Of a stretch of 64,000 bases of DNA, positions 8,479 to 17,173 are shown in pieces; position 1 is the stretch's first letter, and each line of letters starts with the position of its first letter. Where the stretch lies: the NCBI GenBank assembly GCA_902514665.1, contig CABXRS010000004.1:1-64000 (forward strand). The letters run 5' to 3'. A model generated the notes under the pieces. That model did not search any database, was not told where the DNA came from, and worked only from the letters and a program-made list of their open reading frames with translations. The position numbers and the translations under genes are program-made. Source of the stretch: an uncultured Pelagibacteraceae bacterium (GTDB lineage Bacteria; Pseudomonadota; Alphaproteobacteria; Pelagibacterales; Pelagibacteraceae).

Positions 8479-9476
8479 AACCAATTAGGAATCGGCAAAC
8501 CCTTTTCTTCTAAAAATTTTTTATTAAACATTTTAGTTGCGTATTTGTCACTTCTATCACAAAGAATAGTTACAATAGTTTTTCCTGGCCCTAACTCTTT
8601 TCCCATTCTTATTGCTCCTGCAATATTTATTCCACAGCTTGTGCCTAAACTTAATCCCTCGTTTTGAATTAAATCATATAAAATAGGCAGAGCTTCGTGG
8701 TCATCAATAGAATATGCGTCATCAATTTTGGCTTCATCAAAGTTAGCAGTCACTCTACTGGAACCAATACCTTCAGTAATTGATCCACCTTCTGATTTTA
8801 GTTCACCATTTTTAATGTAATTATAAAGAGCAGAGCCTTTTGGATCTGACAAATAAATTTTTATATCTTTATTTTTTTCTTTTAGAGCATTACTAACACC
8901 TGATATTGTACCTCCGGTGCCCGAAGAACAAACAAAACCATCTACTTTACCGTCGGTTTGTTTCCATATTTCTTGACCTGTCCCTTCATAATGTCCTTTG
9001 GCATTTGCAGTATTATCAAACTGGTTAGCCCAAATTACTCCATTGTTATTTGTGGGTCTTAGTTCATCAGCAAGTTTAGCTGCTACTTTTACAAAGTTGT
9101 TGTCATCTTTATAAGGCTTAGGTGGAACTAATCTTAATTCAGCTCCAAGGTTTCTAAGTAAATCTTTTTTTTCTTGAGTTTGGTTATCATTCATTACAAT
9201 TATTGTTTTATAACCAAGAGAATTTCCTAAAAGACCTAAGCCAATTCCTGTGTTCCCAGCTGTTCCCTCAACAACAGTTCCACCTTTAGAAATTAATTTT
9301 TTTTCTTGAGCGTCTTTTATTAGTGCAAGTGCAGCTCTATCTTTTACAGATCCTCCGGGGTTTAAAAATTCTGCTTTTCCATAAATGTTACACCCAGTAA
9401 TTTCAGAAGCTGATCTAAGTTTAATTAGTGGGGTATTTCCAATTCCAGAAATAAAATCATTTTGTAAATCATTCAT
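8475..9476 (-). CDS. cysK: Cysteine synthase (O-acetylserine sulfhydrylase)
   Basis: This is a PLP enzyme that makes cysteine from O-acetylserine and sulfide. It is 333 residues long, with the PLP lysine at Lys45 in GGSVKDRAAL, the asparagine loop EGTAGNTGIGL and the phosphate-binding loop SSGTGGTISG near residue 185. It starts one base inside the cysE stop (TAATG), giving the classic cysE-cysK pair. Cultivated SAR11 are known to lack assimilatory sulfate reduction, so the sulfide would have to come from reduced organic sulfur. Confidence 0.94.
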   Translation of the reverse strand: MNDLQNDFISGIGNTPLIKLRSASEITGCNIYGKAEFLNPGGSVKDRAALALIKDAQEKKLISKGGTVVEGTAGNTGIGLGLLGNSLGYKTIIVMNDNQTQEKKDLLRNLGAELRLVPPKPYKDDNNFVKVAAKLADELRPTNNNGVIWANQFDNTANAKGHYEGTGQEIWKQTDGKVDGFVCSSGTGGTISGVSNALKEKNKDIKIYLSDPKGSALYNYIKNGELKSEGGSITEGIGSSRVTANFDEAKIDDAYSIDDHEALPILYDLIQNEGLSLGTSCGINIAGAIRMGKELGPGKTIVTILCDRSDKYATKMFNKKFLEEKGLPIPNWF

Positions 9477-10054
9477 TATTCTGATTTTTTATCACTATCA
9501 TGAGTAATTCCATAAGGTTTAAATTCACTATCTGCGAGACCAACATTTTTTGCGGGTATACCAACCATCACAGCTTTCTCAGGAACATTTTTCGTAATAA
9601 CAGCGTTTGCTCCAATTTTTGCACAACACCCAACAGTAACTGGTCCTAAAACTTGAGCACCAGATCCAATGACAACTTCATCTCCAATTGTTGGATGACG
9701 TTTAACATTTCTTTGGTTATCTGAATTTATGCTTGGAGCTATTCCTCCTAATGTTACCATATGATAGATAGTTACATTGTCTCCAATTTCTGAAGTTTCT
9801 CCAATAACAACTCCCATGCCGTGGTCAATAAATAAGTTTTTTCCTATTTTTGCTTTTGGATGTATTTCAATACCAGTTAAGAATCTTGAAAATTGAGAAA
9901 TTACTCTTGCAATCAAGTCAAATTTTGCTGTGGAAAAAAAATTTGCTAACCTGTGAAAAAAAACTGCCTTTACCCCAGGATAAGTTAAAATTAAACTTAA
10001 TTTTGACTTTGCTGCGGGATCACGGTCGATTATTGATTGTAAAAAGTCGCTCAT
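9476..10054 (-). CDS. cysE: Serine O-acetyltransferase
   Basis: This cytoplasmic enzyme acetylates serine with acetyl-CoA to give O-acetylserine, the acceptor for CysK. The 192-residue protein has a short helical N-terminal region and a left-handed hexapeptide beta helix from about residue 65. The catalytic segment FIDHGMGVVIGETSEIGDNV and the GSGAQVLGPVTVG repeats are intact. It is the short type of SAT. It is coupled to cysK by a TAATG junction. Confidence 0.94.
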   Translation of the reverse strand: MSDFLQSIIDRDPAAKSKLSLILTYPGVKAVFFHRLANFFSTAKFDLIARVISQFSRFLTGIEIHPKAKIGKNLFIDHGMGVVIGETSEIGDNVTIYHMVTLGGIAPSINSDNQRNVKRHPTIGDEVVIGSGAQVLGPVTVGCCAKIGANAVITKNVPEKAVMVGIPAKNVGLADSEFKPYGITHDSDKKSE

Positions 10055-10122
10055 ATTTATGCTAGTTGAATTTAAAATTAAAGGTTATATAGTGATTATA
10101 TTCAGTAATTAAAGGATAAATT

Positions 10123-10533
10123 ATGTACAAAAACACTAACTGTTTTCACCTGGCAATTCCATGTGGAGATTTAGAGATAGCAAAAAAATTTTATAACGAA
10201 ACTTTAGGATGCAGGTTAGATAACTCAGCCCAAGAATGGGCAGATGTTGATTTTTGGGGAAATGAATTAACTCTACACAAAAGTGAGCATAAATTAGACA
10301 GTGAAAGACATGATGTAGATATGGGGAACGTATCAGTACCTCATTTTGGCGTTCATTTATCTAGAAAAGATTTTGATAGCCTCAAGCAAAGGTTAAAAGA
10401 TAGTGGAACAAAATATTATGATGAACCTTATTTAAGATTTAAAGGTACAAAATATGAGCAAGAAACTTTCTTTGTTAAAGATCCAAACGAAAATATTTTA
10501 GAAATCAAAACTCTTACAGCAAATTCGGAATAA
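10123..10533 (+). CDS. VOC-superfamily (glyoxalase/dioxygenase-like) protein
   Basis: This is a 136-residue single-domain vicinal-oxygen-chelate protein. Possible metal ligands are His9 in CFHLAIP, the histidine in VPHFGVHLS, and the C-terminal glutamate in NENILEIKT, as in glyoxalase I-type folds. The segment AKKFYNETLGCRL is the usual first helix. An AAAGGA site precedes the ATG. Substrate unknown. Confidence 0.82.
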   Translation: MYKNTNCFHLAIPCGDLEIAKKFYNETLGCRLDNSAQEWADVDFWGNELTLHKSEHKLDSERHDVDMGNVSVPHFGVHLSRKDFDSLKQRLKDSGTKYYDEPYLRFKGTKYEQETFFVKDPNENILEIKTLTANSE

Positions 10534-10557
10534 TTATTTTTTTAATAATTATTTTTA

Positions 10558-11163
10558 ATGGAATTTTTTTTACTTGGTTTTTTAACAAGTCTTAGCTTAA
10601 TATTAGCTATAGGAGCTCAAAATATATTTGTAATTGAGCAGGGCTTAAAAAAACAATATACATTTGTAGTTTGTTTTATATGCTCAATTTCAGATTTTTT
10701 TCTTATATTTATAGGCATTTTTCTTTTTAATTATTTTAATCAATATTTTACTTATACGATTGAACTAATCTTTAATATTCTTTTACTTTTATTCTTAATT
10801 TATTTTATTTACTCAAAAATAAATTTGGGTATTAAAAAAATTGATTTTAATCAGAGTTATAAAAAAACATCTTTAGCAAGTATAATTTTTAAAACTCTGA
10901 GCTTTACATATTTGAATCCCCATGTTTATTCGGATACAGTTTTCTTTTTAGGAAATTTTTCTAAAAATTTTTTATTAATTGAAAAAATAAAATTTGGAAT
11001 TGGAGCCTCCTTTGCATCAATATTATTTTTCTTTTCCATTGGATATGCCTCAAATTATTTTTCAAAATATTTAAATAATGAAAAAGTTTGGAGAATAATA
11101 AACTGGATAATAATATTTATAATGTCACTTATTGCTTTATACGTGCTTCAACAGATAATATAG
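10558..11163 (+). CDS. LysE/ArgO-family amino-acid exporter
   Basis: This is a 201-residue inner-membrane protein with about six helices. The N-terminal segment LAIGAQNIFVIEQGLKK is the ArgO/LysE signature, and LNPHVYSDTVFFLG in the middle matches the second half-repeat. Such proteins export basic amino acids. It is 24 bases after the VOC gene and probably shares its transcript. Confidence 0.85.
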   Translation: MEFFLLGFLTSLSLILAIGAQNIFVIEQGLKKQYTFVVCFICSISDFFLIFIGIFLFNYFNQYFTYTIELIFNILLLLFLIYFIYSKINLGIKKIDFNQSYKKTSLASIIFKTLSFTYLNPHVYSDTVFFLGNFSKNFLLIEKIKFGIGASFASILFFFSIGYASNYFSKYLNNEKVWRIINWIIIFIMSLIALYVLQQII

Positions 11164-11167
11164 AGAA

Positions 11168-11533
11168 TTAATCCTTAATTTTATTCCACTCTGCAATACC
11201 ACCAGAAATATTCTTTACATTCTTAATTCCCATATCTTTCATAGTTTTTGTTGCAAGTGTTCCTTGTCCACCAACACCACAAAAAACTACATATTCTTTA
11301 TCTGGATTGTCTTTAAAAATTTTGTTTTCAAGAGGGCTTCCTTCAGCCAAGTAAAATTCAAGTAGACCTCTGTCCATGTGTACAGCATTGCCTATAGTAC
11401 CTTTTGAAAAGCTTTCTTTATCCCTTACATCAATAAATTGAACATTTGGGTCATTAATTTTTTTCATTGCATCTTCTGCAGTTATATTTTCAATCTCGTT
11501 ACTAACGCTCATTAGCTCTTCAAATTTTTTCAT
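11168..11533 (-). CDS. Rhodanese-like domain protein
   Basis: This is a 121-residue single rhodanese domain. The active-site loop is CGVGGQG, with the cysteine at about residue 85 placed after the strand EYVVFC; VQFIDVRDKESFSKGTI is the conserved N-terminal strand. Such proteins move sulfane sulfur to acceptors such as thiols or cyanide. A good GGAG site precedes the ATG. Confidence 0.85.
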   Translation of the reverse strand: MKKFEELMSVSNEIENITAEDAMKKINDPNVQFIDVRDKESFSKGTIGNAVHMDRGLLEFYLAEGSPLENKIFKDNPDKEYVVFCGVGGQGTLATKTMKDMGIKNVKNISGGIAEWNKIKD

Positions 11534-11661
11534 TATTCTCCTTTTAATTTTATTTTTTTAGATTGTAACTAAGATTCTACAAAAGTGAATTATTTAATTA
11601 TTATTTTTGTTGTGACACAAGTGTTTATTGAAATAATAAAATTTTTTCGTATGAGTATAAA

Positions 11662-12123
11662 ATGAACAACAAAAGAAACTTTATAAAAATTGTAGGTCTA
11701 TCAGTTTTGTCATTATTAATAGCCCCTTATAAATTTGCTTTTTCGGAAATTAAGAAAATTATCAATAAAAATTTAACTAAAAGACAAAAAGAAATAATGT
11801 TTAATGAAGGAACAGAGAGAGCTTTTACAAGTAAACTACTTAATGAGAAAAGAAAAGGATTTTACCATTGTGCTAATTGTGGGGCTAAACTATTTTCTTC
11901 AGAGGCAAAGTTTGATAGTGGTACTGGTTGGCCATCTTTTAGTGAGGCACTCCCAGGTGCTTTTAAAACTAAAATAGATTATTCTTTTGGCATGAGAAGA
12001 ATAGAATACCATTGTGCGAATTGTGGTGCTCATCATGGACATGTTTTTCTTGATGGTCCAACCGCTACTGGAAAAAGATTTTGTAATAATGGTTTGTGCC
12101 TATTGTTTGTTCCTGAGACTTAA
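11662..12123 (+). CDS. msrB: Peptide-methionine (R)-S-oxide reductase, exported form
   Basis: This reduces methionine-R-sulfoxide in proteins. The two zinc-binding CANCG pairs (around residues 71 and 118), the segment FDSGTGWPSF, and the catalytic cysteine in KRFCNNG are present. Residues 1-28 form a basic segment followed by a hydrophobic stretch (KRNFIKIVGLSVLSLLIAP), which looks like a signal peptide, possibly a Tat variant with KR instead of RR. Export would make this a periplasmic repair enzyme. Confidence 0.92.
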   Translation: MNNKRNFIKIVGLSVLSLLIAPYKFAFSEIKKIINKNLTKRQKEIMFNEGTERAFTSKLLNEKRKGFYHCANCGAKLFSSEAKFDSGTGWPSFSEALPGAFKTKIDYSFGMRRIEYHCANCGAHHGHVFLDGPTATGKRFCNNGLCLLFVPET

Positions 12124-12782
12124 GATTTAAATATATTTTTATTTATTTTATTTATTTTTTTAAAGGCACCATTAAATTTTTTAGATCTGTGAAAATTTCC
12201 AGGAAATATAAAACATTTCAATTTAGCTTTTATTGCAGAATTAAGACTTACTTGCGCATCCTCTATTGCAATGCACTCTTTAGCTTTTAGTCTAAGTTTT
12301 TTTAAAGCCAATTTGTATATTTCAGCAGACGGTTTAGGTTTTTTAACTAATTTTGAATTACCAATAAAATCAAAATCTTTTTTATTTAAACTATCCCTTA
12401 AACAAAAAAAAATTGAATTTATATTATTTTTAGACGTTGAAGAAACAAAAGCTAGTTTGATTTCTTGTTGTTTACAATATTTTATTATTTCCTTAACGCC
12501 AGTTCTTAACTTAAGTTTATTTTTTTTTAAGTAGCTATTAAATATTTTTGTTTTTAATTTGATTATATTTTTGGAATTAACATTGCTTTTAGTTTTTTTT
12601 GCATATCTCAATATTCTTTCTTCACCACCAGATTTATTGAGTAAATTTTTGTAAATTTCATTTGTCCAATTCCATTTAAGACCAGCAATCTTAAAAGCAT
12701 TATTAAATGATTTTCTTTGAATCTCAGATGTTTCAACGATAGTTCCAATTGATCCAAACAATAGAGCCTTGTATTTTGTCAA
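12120..12782 (-). CDS. HAD-superfamily (CbbY-like) protein lacking the nucleophilic aspartate
   Basis: I place the start at a TTG (12782) that overlaps the preceding permease stop as TTGA, giving 220 residues beginning LTKYKALLFGS; a GGAG lies ten bases upstream. The fold is CbbY/phosphoglycolate-phosphatase-like: motif II VSSTSK, the lysine in KKPKPSAEIY and the acidic motif AIEDAQVSLNSA are present. In motif I the usual DxDGT is replaced by GSIGT, so both the nucleophile and the acid/base aspartate are missing. It is the last gene of the ABC-transporter operon and may act as a binding or regulatory protein rather than a phosphatase. Confidence 0.78.
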   Translation of the reverse strand: MTKYKALLFGSIGTIVETSEIQRKSFNNAFKIAGLKWNWTNEIYKNLLNKSGGEERILRYAKKTKSNVNSKNIIKLKTKIFNSYLKKNKLKLRTGVKEIIKYCKQQEIKLAFVSSTSKNNINSIFFCLRDSLNKKDFDFIGNSKLVKKPKPSAEIYKLALKKLRLKAKECIAIEDAQVSLNSAIKAKLKCFIFPGNFHRSKKFNGAFKKINKINKNIFKS

Positions 12783-13660
12783 CCTTTGATAGCTCCAGCT
12801 GTTAGACCACTTATAATTTGCCTTTGGAAAAACATTACCAATATAAAAAGAGGTGCTGTTGCAGACACAACAGATGACACTGCCCACATCAAATTTCCTT
12901 CATGTTGATTAGTTCCTAAATAACTTTGTATCTTTGGTACCATGGTATGATTTTCTTGATTTAATAATAATGCAGTAACTGTAAAATCGTTATAAGCTAA
13001 CATTAAACTAAATAAGCCAGCAGTTATAACGCCAGGCCACATCACAGGCATTATAATATGTCTGAAAGTTTGAAAATATGAACATCCATCTATTAAAGCA
13101 CTCTCGTCAAGTTCTCGAGGTACTGTTTTAAAAAAGGAATACAGAAGCCATAGTGTAAATGGTTGATTAATAGCAACCAATACAACAATTGTAGTAGGTA
13201 ATATTCCCCAAATTTGAAGCTCAAAAAAGGGAAACAGATAACCAGATACTAAAGTTATGTGTGGCATTGCTCTAAAAATTAAAGCTAGAATTAATAACCA
13301 AAATGCATAATTTCTAGTTGATCTTGATAGAGCGTATGCACCAAGTGTTCCAAGGAATAAAGAAATACTAACAACAAAAATTGTAACAATAACTGTATTT
13401 TTTGACGCCTTCCAAAATTCTCCCTCAGTCCACGCTTGACCATAGGCGTTTGTAGTAAATTTTCCTCCAGTTTCAATTAAAGTATTAAAAGCTGAAATAG
13501 CATACCACCAATCAGATCTAGAAAAGAAATCAGCTCTAACTTTAAATGATCCCCAAAATGTCCAAATAAATGGAAAACATGCAATCAAAAGCCATACAAT
13601 TATAAAAATTGTATTGAAAGTTTTTAAACTTGTTGTTTTTTTATCTAGTCCATAATCCAT
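12779..13660 (-). CDS. Sugar-type ABC transporter permease (MalG/UgpE-like)
   Basis: This is a 293-residue inner-membrane permease with six helices. The cytoplasmic EAA loop is ELDESALIDGCSYFQTFRHI near residues 190-210, typical of the CUT1 carbohydrate family. It pairs with the permease at 13663-14691, from which it is separated by two bases. Its stop overlaps the TTG start of the HAD-like gene. The binding protein and the rest of the locus suggest a polar organic substrate, not necessarily a sugar. Confidence 0.9.
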   Translation of the reverse strand: MDYGLDKKTTSLKTFNTIFIIVWLLIACFPFIWTFWGSFKVRADFFSRSDWWYAISAFNTLIETGGKFTTNAYGQAWTEGEFWKASKNTVIVTIFVVSISLFLGTLGAYALSRSTRNYAFWLLILALIFRAMPHITLVSGYLFPFFELQIWGILPTTIVVLVAINQPFTLWLLYSFFKTVPRELDESALIDGCSYFQTFRHIIMPVMWPGVITAGLFSLMLAYNDFTVTALLLNQENHTMVPKIQSYLGTNQHEGNLMWAVSSVVSATAPLFILVMFFQRQIISGLTAGAIKG

Positions 13661-13662
13661 AA

Positions 13663-14691
13663 TTATCTTGCTATCCTAAATTCTTTCCAGGTTCTTATCA
13701 AAACTGGAGCTAATAAAATTGCTATCCCAATTATAGTCATAATAGAAGTTGCTGCAGCAGAACCAAATAATATTACTTCTTCGTTAACTAAATTATCATA
13801 TATTAACCATGATAAAGACTGTGCACTTCCTTCTGCACTAAATCCAATTATTGGTTCGAAAACTCGGAAGTTATCCATCAAAGAAATCAGGGCTACAAAA
13901 GTAACTACAGGGTAAATATGTGGAAGTACAATATGCTTAATTCTTTGTAATCTTGATGCACCATCAATAATTGCAGCTTCCACTGGTTCCTGAGGAACCG
14001 TTTGTAGAGCCGCATAAAATACTACAAACGCAAAAGGAGAATGATGCCAAATACCATAAATAATTATTGTAATCCAAGTTAATGTCTTTGAGGACTTAAG
14101 AGATAAATAAGGATCATTCATCAAGTTTTGAATATTTGCTCCAATTATTCCCTGCGAGTCTATCATCCAAAATAATACTAATGACCCCACTAGCGGTGTA
14201 ACAATCATTGGTAAAATTGTACCAAAGATTAAAGGACCCCTAATTTTTCTTGCAACAGCATTTAAACTCAATGCAATAATAAATCCTAATAGAAGCACAT
14301 TTGGAGTAACAAATAAACAATAGGTTAAAGTAAAAATTAGAGCTTTATAAAAGGGTAGATTAGTTACTTGATCTATAAAAGCACTGAAACTTTCGGTTTC
14401 ATTCCAAAATTTTTTTATTTCACCAACTGCTAGATGATTCCGGTCAGTATAAGTTCCAAACCCGTTAAATTTTCCAAGAGGCTTTGCTTCTCTAATTTTA
14501 GAGGTTTGTTCATTATCTACCACAATTGAAACAGTACATCCAAAAGGATCACATTTTTTAACTTCTTTTACTATCTGATCATGTTGTGCGTAAAATGATT
14601 GAATCCCAGTTGATATAATTGGTAGCCCTATAAACAGGATCATTGCTAAACCCGTTGGTAAAAAAAACCAAAAAAAAGTTTTATTAGGCAT
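13663..14691 (-). CDS. Sugar-type ABC transporter permease (MalF/UgpA-like)
   Basis: This is a 342-residue permease whose EAA loop reads EPVEAAIIDGASRLQRIKHI near residues 235-255. Between helix 1 and helix 2 there is a long periplasmic segment (about residues 30-110) containing two cysteines (KKCDPFGCTV), as in MalF-type proteins. A stem-loop lies between the binding-protein stop and this start, 11 bases before the ATG, and could reduce permease expression relative to the binding protein. Confidence 0.9.
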   Translation of the reverse strand: MPNKTFFWFFLPTGLAMILFIGLPIISTGIQSFYAQHDQIVKEVKKCDPFGCTVSIVVDNEQTSKIREAKPLGKFNGFGTYTDRNHLAVGEIKKFWNETESFSAFIDQVTNLPFYKALIFTLTYCLFVTPNVLLLGFIIALSLNAVARKIRGPLIFGTILPMIVTPLVGSLVLFWMIDSQGIIGANIQNLMNDPYLSLKSSKTLTWITIIIYGIWHHSPFAFVVFYAALQTVPQEPVEAAIIDGASRLQRIKHIVLPHIYPVVTFVALISLMDNFRVFEPIIGFSAEGSAQSLSWLIYDNLVNEEVILFGSAAATSIMTIIGIAILLAPVLIRTWKEFRIAR

Positions 14692-14702
14692 TTAAAAACT
14701 AA

Positions 14703-14729
14703 TTAAGTGGGGAGGTGATCCCCACCTAA
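14703..14729 (-). promoter_or_regulatory. Intercistronic stem-loop between binding-protein and permease genes
   Basis: On the minus-strand transcript, bases 14729-14720 pair with 14712-14703 in a ten-pair stem (one G-U) around a seven-base loop; six of the pairs form a GC-rich GTGGGG/CCCCAC core. It begins about a dozen bases after the binding-protein stop and ends 11 bases before the permease ATG. It has no long U-tract, so an mRNA-stabilising or partial-attenuation role is more likely than full termination. Confidence 0.7.
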
Positions 14730-14740
14730 AAATTTAGATT

Positions 14741-15961
14741 TTATAGAAAACCTTGTTCTTTAGCTTTACTGATATAAGCAGCCTCAACATCTTTCAATGC
14801 TTGTTCGGCTGACTCTTTACCTTGTAAAAACTCAACAATCTCACTCCCTAATGCACCATGCATTAAACCCATTTGCGGTAACATTGGATATGGTTTTGCT
14901 TTCATTTTTACAGCTTCAATTACACCAATAGATTTTGGTCCTGGTACAAATCCTTCCACTAACCAAACAGCTTGGTCAGCAGCGTCAGCAACCATTTTCT
15001 TATTTGATGCAGCATGTGCTAAAGCTCTAAATGTAGCATCTGCGTCAGCATCTGATCTATTTTTTGCAAGAGTAAAACCATCCCACCATAGTGTAGCTGC
15101 AGGAATATTTCCTCCACCTACAGTGGCAGGTCCAGCTAGTTTTGTTGCTTTAGTAATATTCGGATCACCCTCATCATCTAAAAGAGTCCCTGATCTAGAT
15201 GCCCATAACGTCATTAATGCAACATTTCCAGACTCCCATTCTACTTTAATTGCTTCACTATCATGAGTTAAATAATCAGGATTACTCAATTCAGATAATT
15301 TTTTTAACATATTTAAAGTGGCAACACCTTTAGCGTTATTAATGTTTGGCTCTGCACTTCCTGATTTAAAGAATTCACCACCATGACCGATAAACATGTT
15401 AACAAACTCTTCTGCTAAGTTCCAACCAGCTTTATAGGCAGCTGCATATGGATGTTGCATTTTCCCTGAAGCTCTAATTTTTTCAGAAGCGGCAACAACT
15501 TCCTCATATGTTTTCGGTACAGCAATGCCCATTTCTTTCAAAACATCCTCTCTATAGTACAAGTGCTGAGTGTTAGCCATAAATGCTACAGCCATTACTT
15601 TTCCATCAATTGTAATTAATTGAGAATCTTGAATTCCTTTTCCATATTTTTTAACAAGATCATCTAATGGTCTTATTAAATCCTGGTTCATTAAAGGAAC
15701 AATAGAACTGTTTGCTGCAATTCTTGCTGAAAATTCAGACGGATTTGCAGTTAATGCCGGCACTGCGATTTTATTATGCTCAGATGAATGAGTCACTTTA
15801 AAATCAGCACTTCCTTTACATTGTTTAGAAGTTTCAACGAAAGTTCTCAATGCAGGAAAATCATTAGCCAAAATATTTATTGATCCACTTTTAATATTAC
15901 AATCTGCAAATGCAGATGTTCCAAAAAATAGAAACAATAATGTAACTAGTATTTTTCTCAT
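14741..15961 (-). CDS. Extracellular solute-binding protein, family 1 (CUT1-type)
   Basis: This is a 406-residue periplasmic binding protein with a signal peptide (RKILVTLLFLFFGTSAFA, cleaved before DCNIK). The pattern LYYREDVLKEMGIAVPKTYEEV near residue 135 and the size fit the family 1 binding proteins used for sugars, glycerol phosphate and similar polar compounds. It is followed by two permeases; the matching ATPase is probably the one at 20217-21272 on the other strand. The ligand is not identifiable by eye. Confidence 0.9.
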   Translation of the reverse strand: MRKILVTLLFLFFGTSAFADCNIKSGSINILANDFPALRTFVETSKQCKGSADFKVTHSSEHNKIAVPALTANPSEFSARIAANSSIVPLMNQDLIRPLDDLVKKYGKGIQDSQLITIDGKVMAVAFMANTQHLYYREDVLKEMGIAVPKTYEEVVAASEKIRASGKMQHPYAAAYKAGWNLAEEFVNMFIGHGGEFFKSGSAEPNINNAKGVATLNMLKKLSELSNPDYLTHDSEAIKVEWESGNVALMTLWASRSGTLLDDEGDPNITKATKLAGPATVGGGNIPAATLWWDGFTLAKNRSDADADATFRALAHAASNKKMVADAADQAVWLVEGFVPGPKSIGVIEAVKMKAKPYPMLPQMGLMHGALGSEIVEFLQGKESAEQALKDVEAAYISKAKEQGFL

Positions 15962-16042
15962 ATATTCTCTCTCTTTAATTTGTTAAATTATAATTTAAGT
16001 GAGAAAACTATACCCACTCCTTAAAGGTAATAAAAGTGATAA

Positions 16043-17170
16043 TTAAATCACTTTTGACGCAAGTTCTGCACCCTTTACTAAAGACTTAAGTTTTTCATAA
16101 ACTATATTTTCATCAACATTTCCAAAACCAGCAAAAGTACTAAATCCACAGTCTGTTCCTGCTAATAATCGTTCTGCATCAATTACTCTAGAAAAAGTTA
16201 AAATTCTATTCTTTACAACTTCGGGATGTTCTACAAAATTAGTTGTTGAGTCTATTACACCTGGGACAATTATTTTATTATGTGGAACTTTTAAATTTTC
16301 AAAAATTTGCCACTCATGAGAATGTCTTGGATTAGATGACTCAATTAAGTAAGTTTGAACATTAGCTTTTAATGCAATTGGCATTATTTTTTCCAGAGAA
16401 ATATCGTGTAAATGAGGACCCTCATAATTTCCCCAACAGATATGAAGTCTTATATTAGAACTATCAATATTCTTGATAGCATTGTTAAGACACTCTACTT
16501 GTTTTTCTGCTCTAATCAAAAATTCTTTTTCACTTAAATCTTTAAAAGTCATGTGTCTTGCTAAAGCTAAATCAGGACAATCCAGCTGCAATTTTATTCC
16601 ATTTGAAGTAATTTCTTCGTATTCTTCTTTCATTAAATTTGATAAATTTTCCAAATAATCATCATCATTTTTATAAAATTTATTTGGTAAAAAGGCAGAT
16701 ATCACACCAGGAGATGCAGCATTCATAAAACCAGTTTTATGATTATTTTTATTTAATGCTTGTTTAAAATTACCAATATCTTTCGTTAAAGATGATCTAT
16801 CCTTTATTTTGAGCTTACTAGTACAACATGGTCTTGTATATTTAGGTGTACCACCTATTCTTGCGATCCTTTCCTTGTAAGATGGAAAGTCATCTAAATC
16901 CTTAGGGGCTTTTCTTTCACTTTCACCAGAAAAACCATCCAATCTATCTTTAACATAAGTTGCATAGCTTATTTTTGACATTTCACCGTCACTTATAATA
17001 TCTATACCTATATTAATTTGTTTTTTTACAACCTCATTTACATCTCTACTAACTATTTGATCAAATTTATTTAAGTCAATTTTTTGATTTTGGTCTTTCT
17101 TAAATAAAAGGTCAGATAATTCGTGTGATCTAGGTAAACTTCCTACATGAGTTGTTTTAATTTTACCCAT
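16043..17170 (-). CDS. MetE-like zinc methyltransferase (cobalamin-independent methionine synthase II / EaCoMT family)
   Basis: This is a 375-residue single-barrel member of the UROD/MetE superfamily, half the length of MetE, starting with the family phrase THVGSLPRS. The probable zinc ligands have spacing like E. coli MetE: His243 and Cys245 in LHICWGNYEG, Glu277 in LIESSN, and Cys341 in GTDCGFSTFAG. Such core proteins transfer alkyl groups to or from thiols. Lying between a binding-protein gene and SnoaL/cupin genes, it more likely demethylates or cleaves the imported compound than makes methionine, but this is inference. Confidence 0.85.
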   Translation of the reverse strand: MGKIKTTHVGSLPRSHELSDLLFKKDQNQKIDLNKFDQIVSRDVNEVVKKQINIGIDIISDGEMSKISYATYVKDRLDGFSGESERKAPKDLDDFPSYKERIARIGGTPKYTRPCCTSKLKIKDRSSLTKDIGNFKQALNKNNHKTGFMNAASPGVISAFLPNKFYKNDDDYLENLSNLMKEEYEEITSNGIKLQLDCPDLALARHMTFKDLSEKEFLIRAEKQVECLNNAIKNIDSSNIRLHICWGNYEGPHLHDISLEKIMPIALKANVQTYLIESSNPRHSHEWQIFENLKVPHNKIIVPGVIDSTTNFVEHPEVVKNRILTFSRVIDAERLLAGTDCGFSTFAGFGNVDENIVYEKLKSLVKGAELASKVI

Positions 17171-17173
17171 AAA

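Noticed and set aside
12783-12887. A 35-residue N-terminal extension of the HAD-like protein
   Set aside because: It is entirely inside the permease coding region on the same strand in another frame, and the HAD fold begins right after the TTG that overlaps the permease stop.
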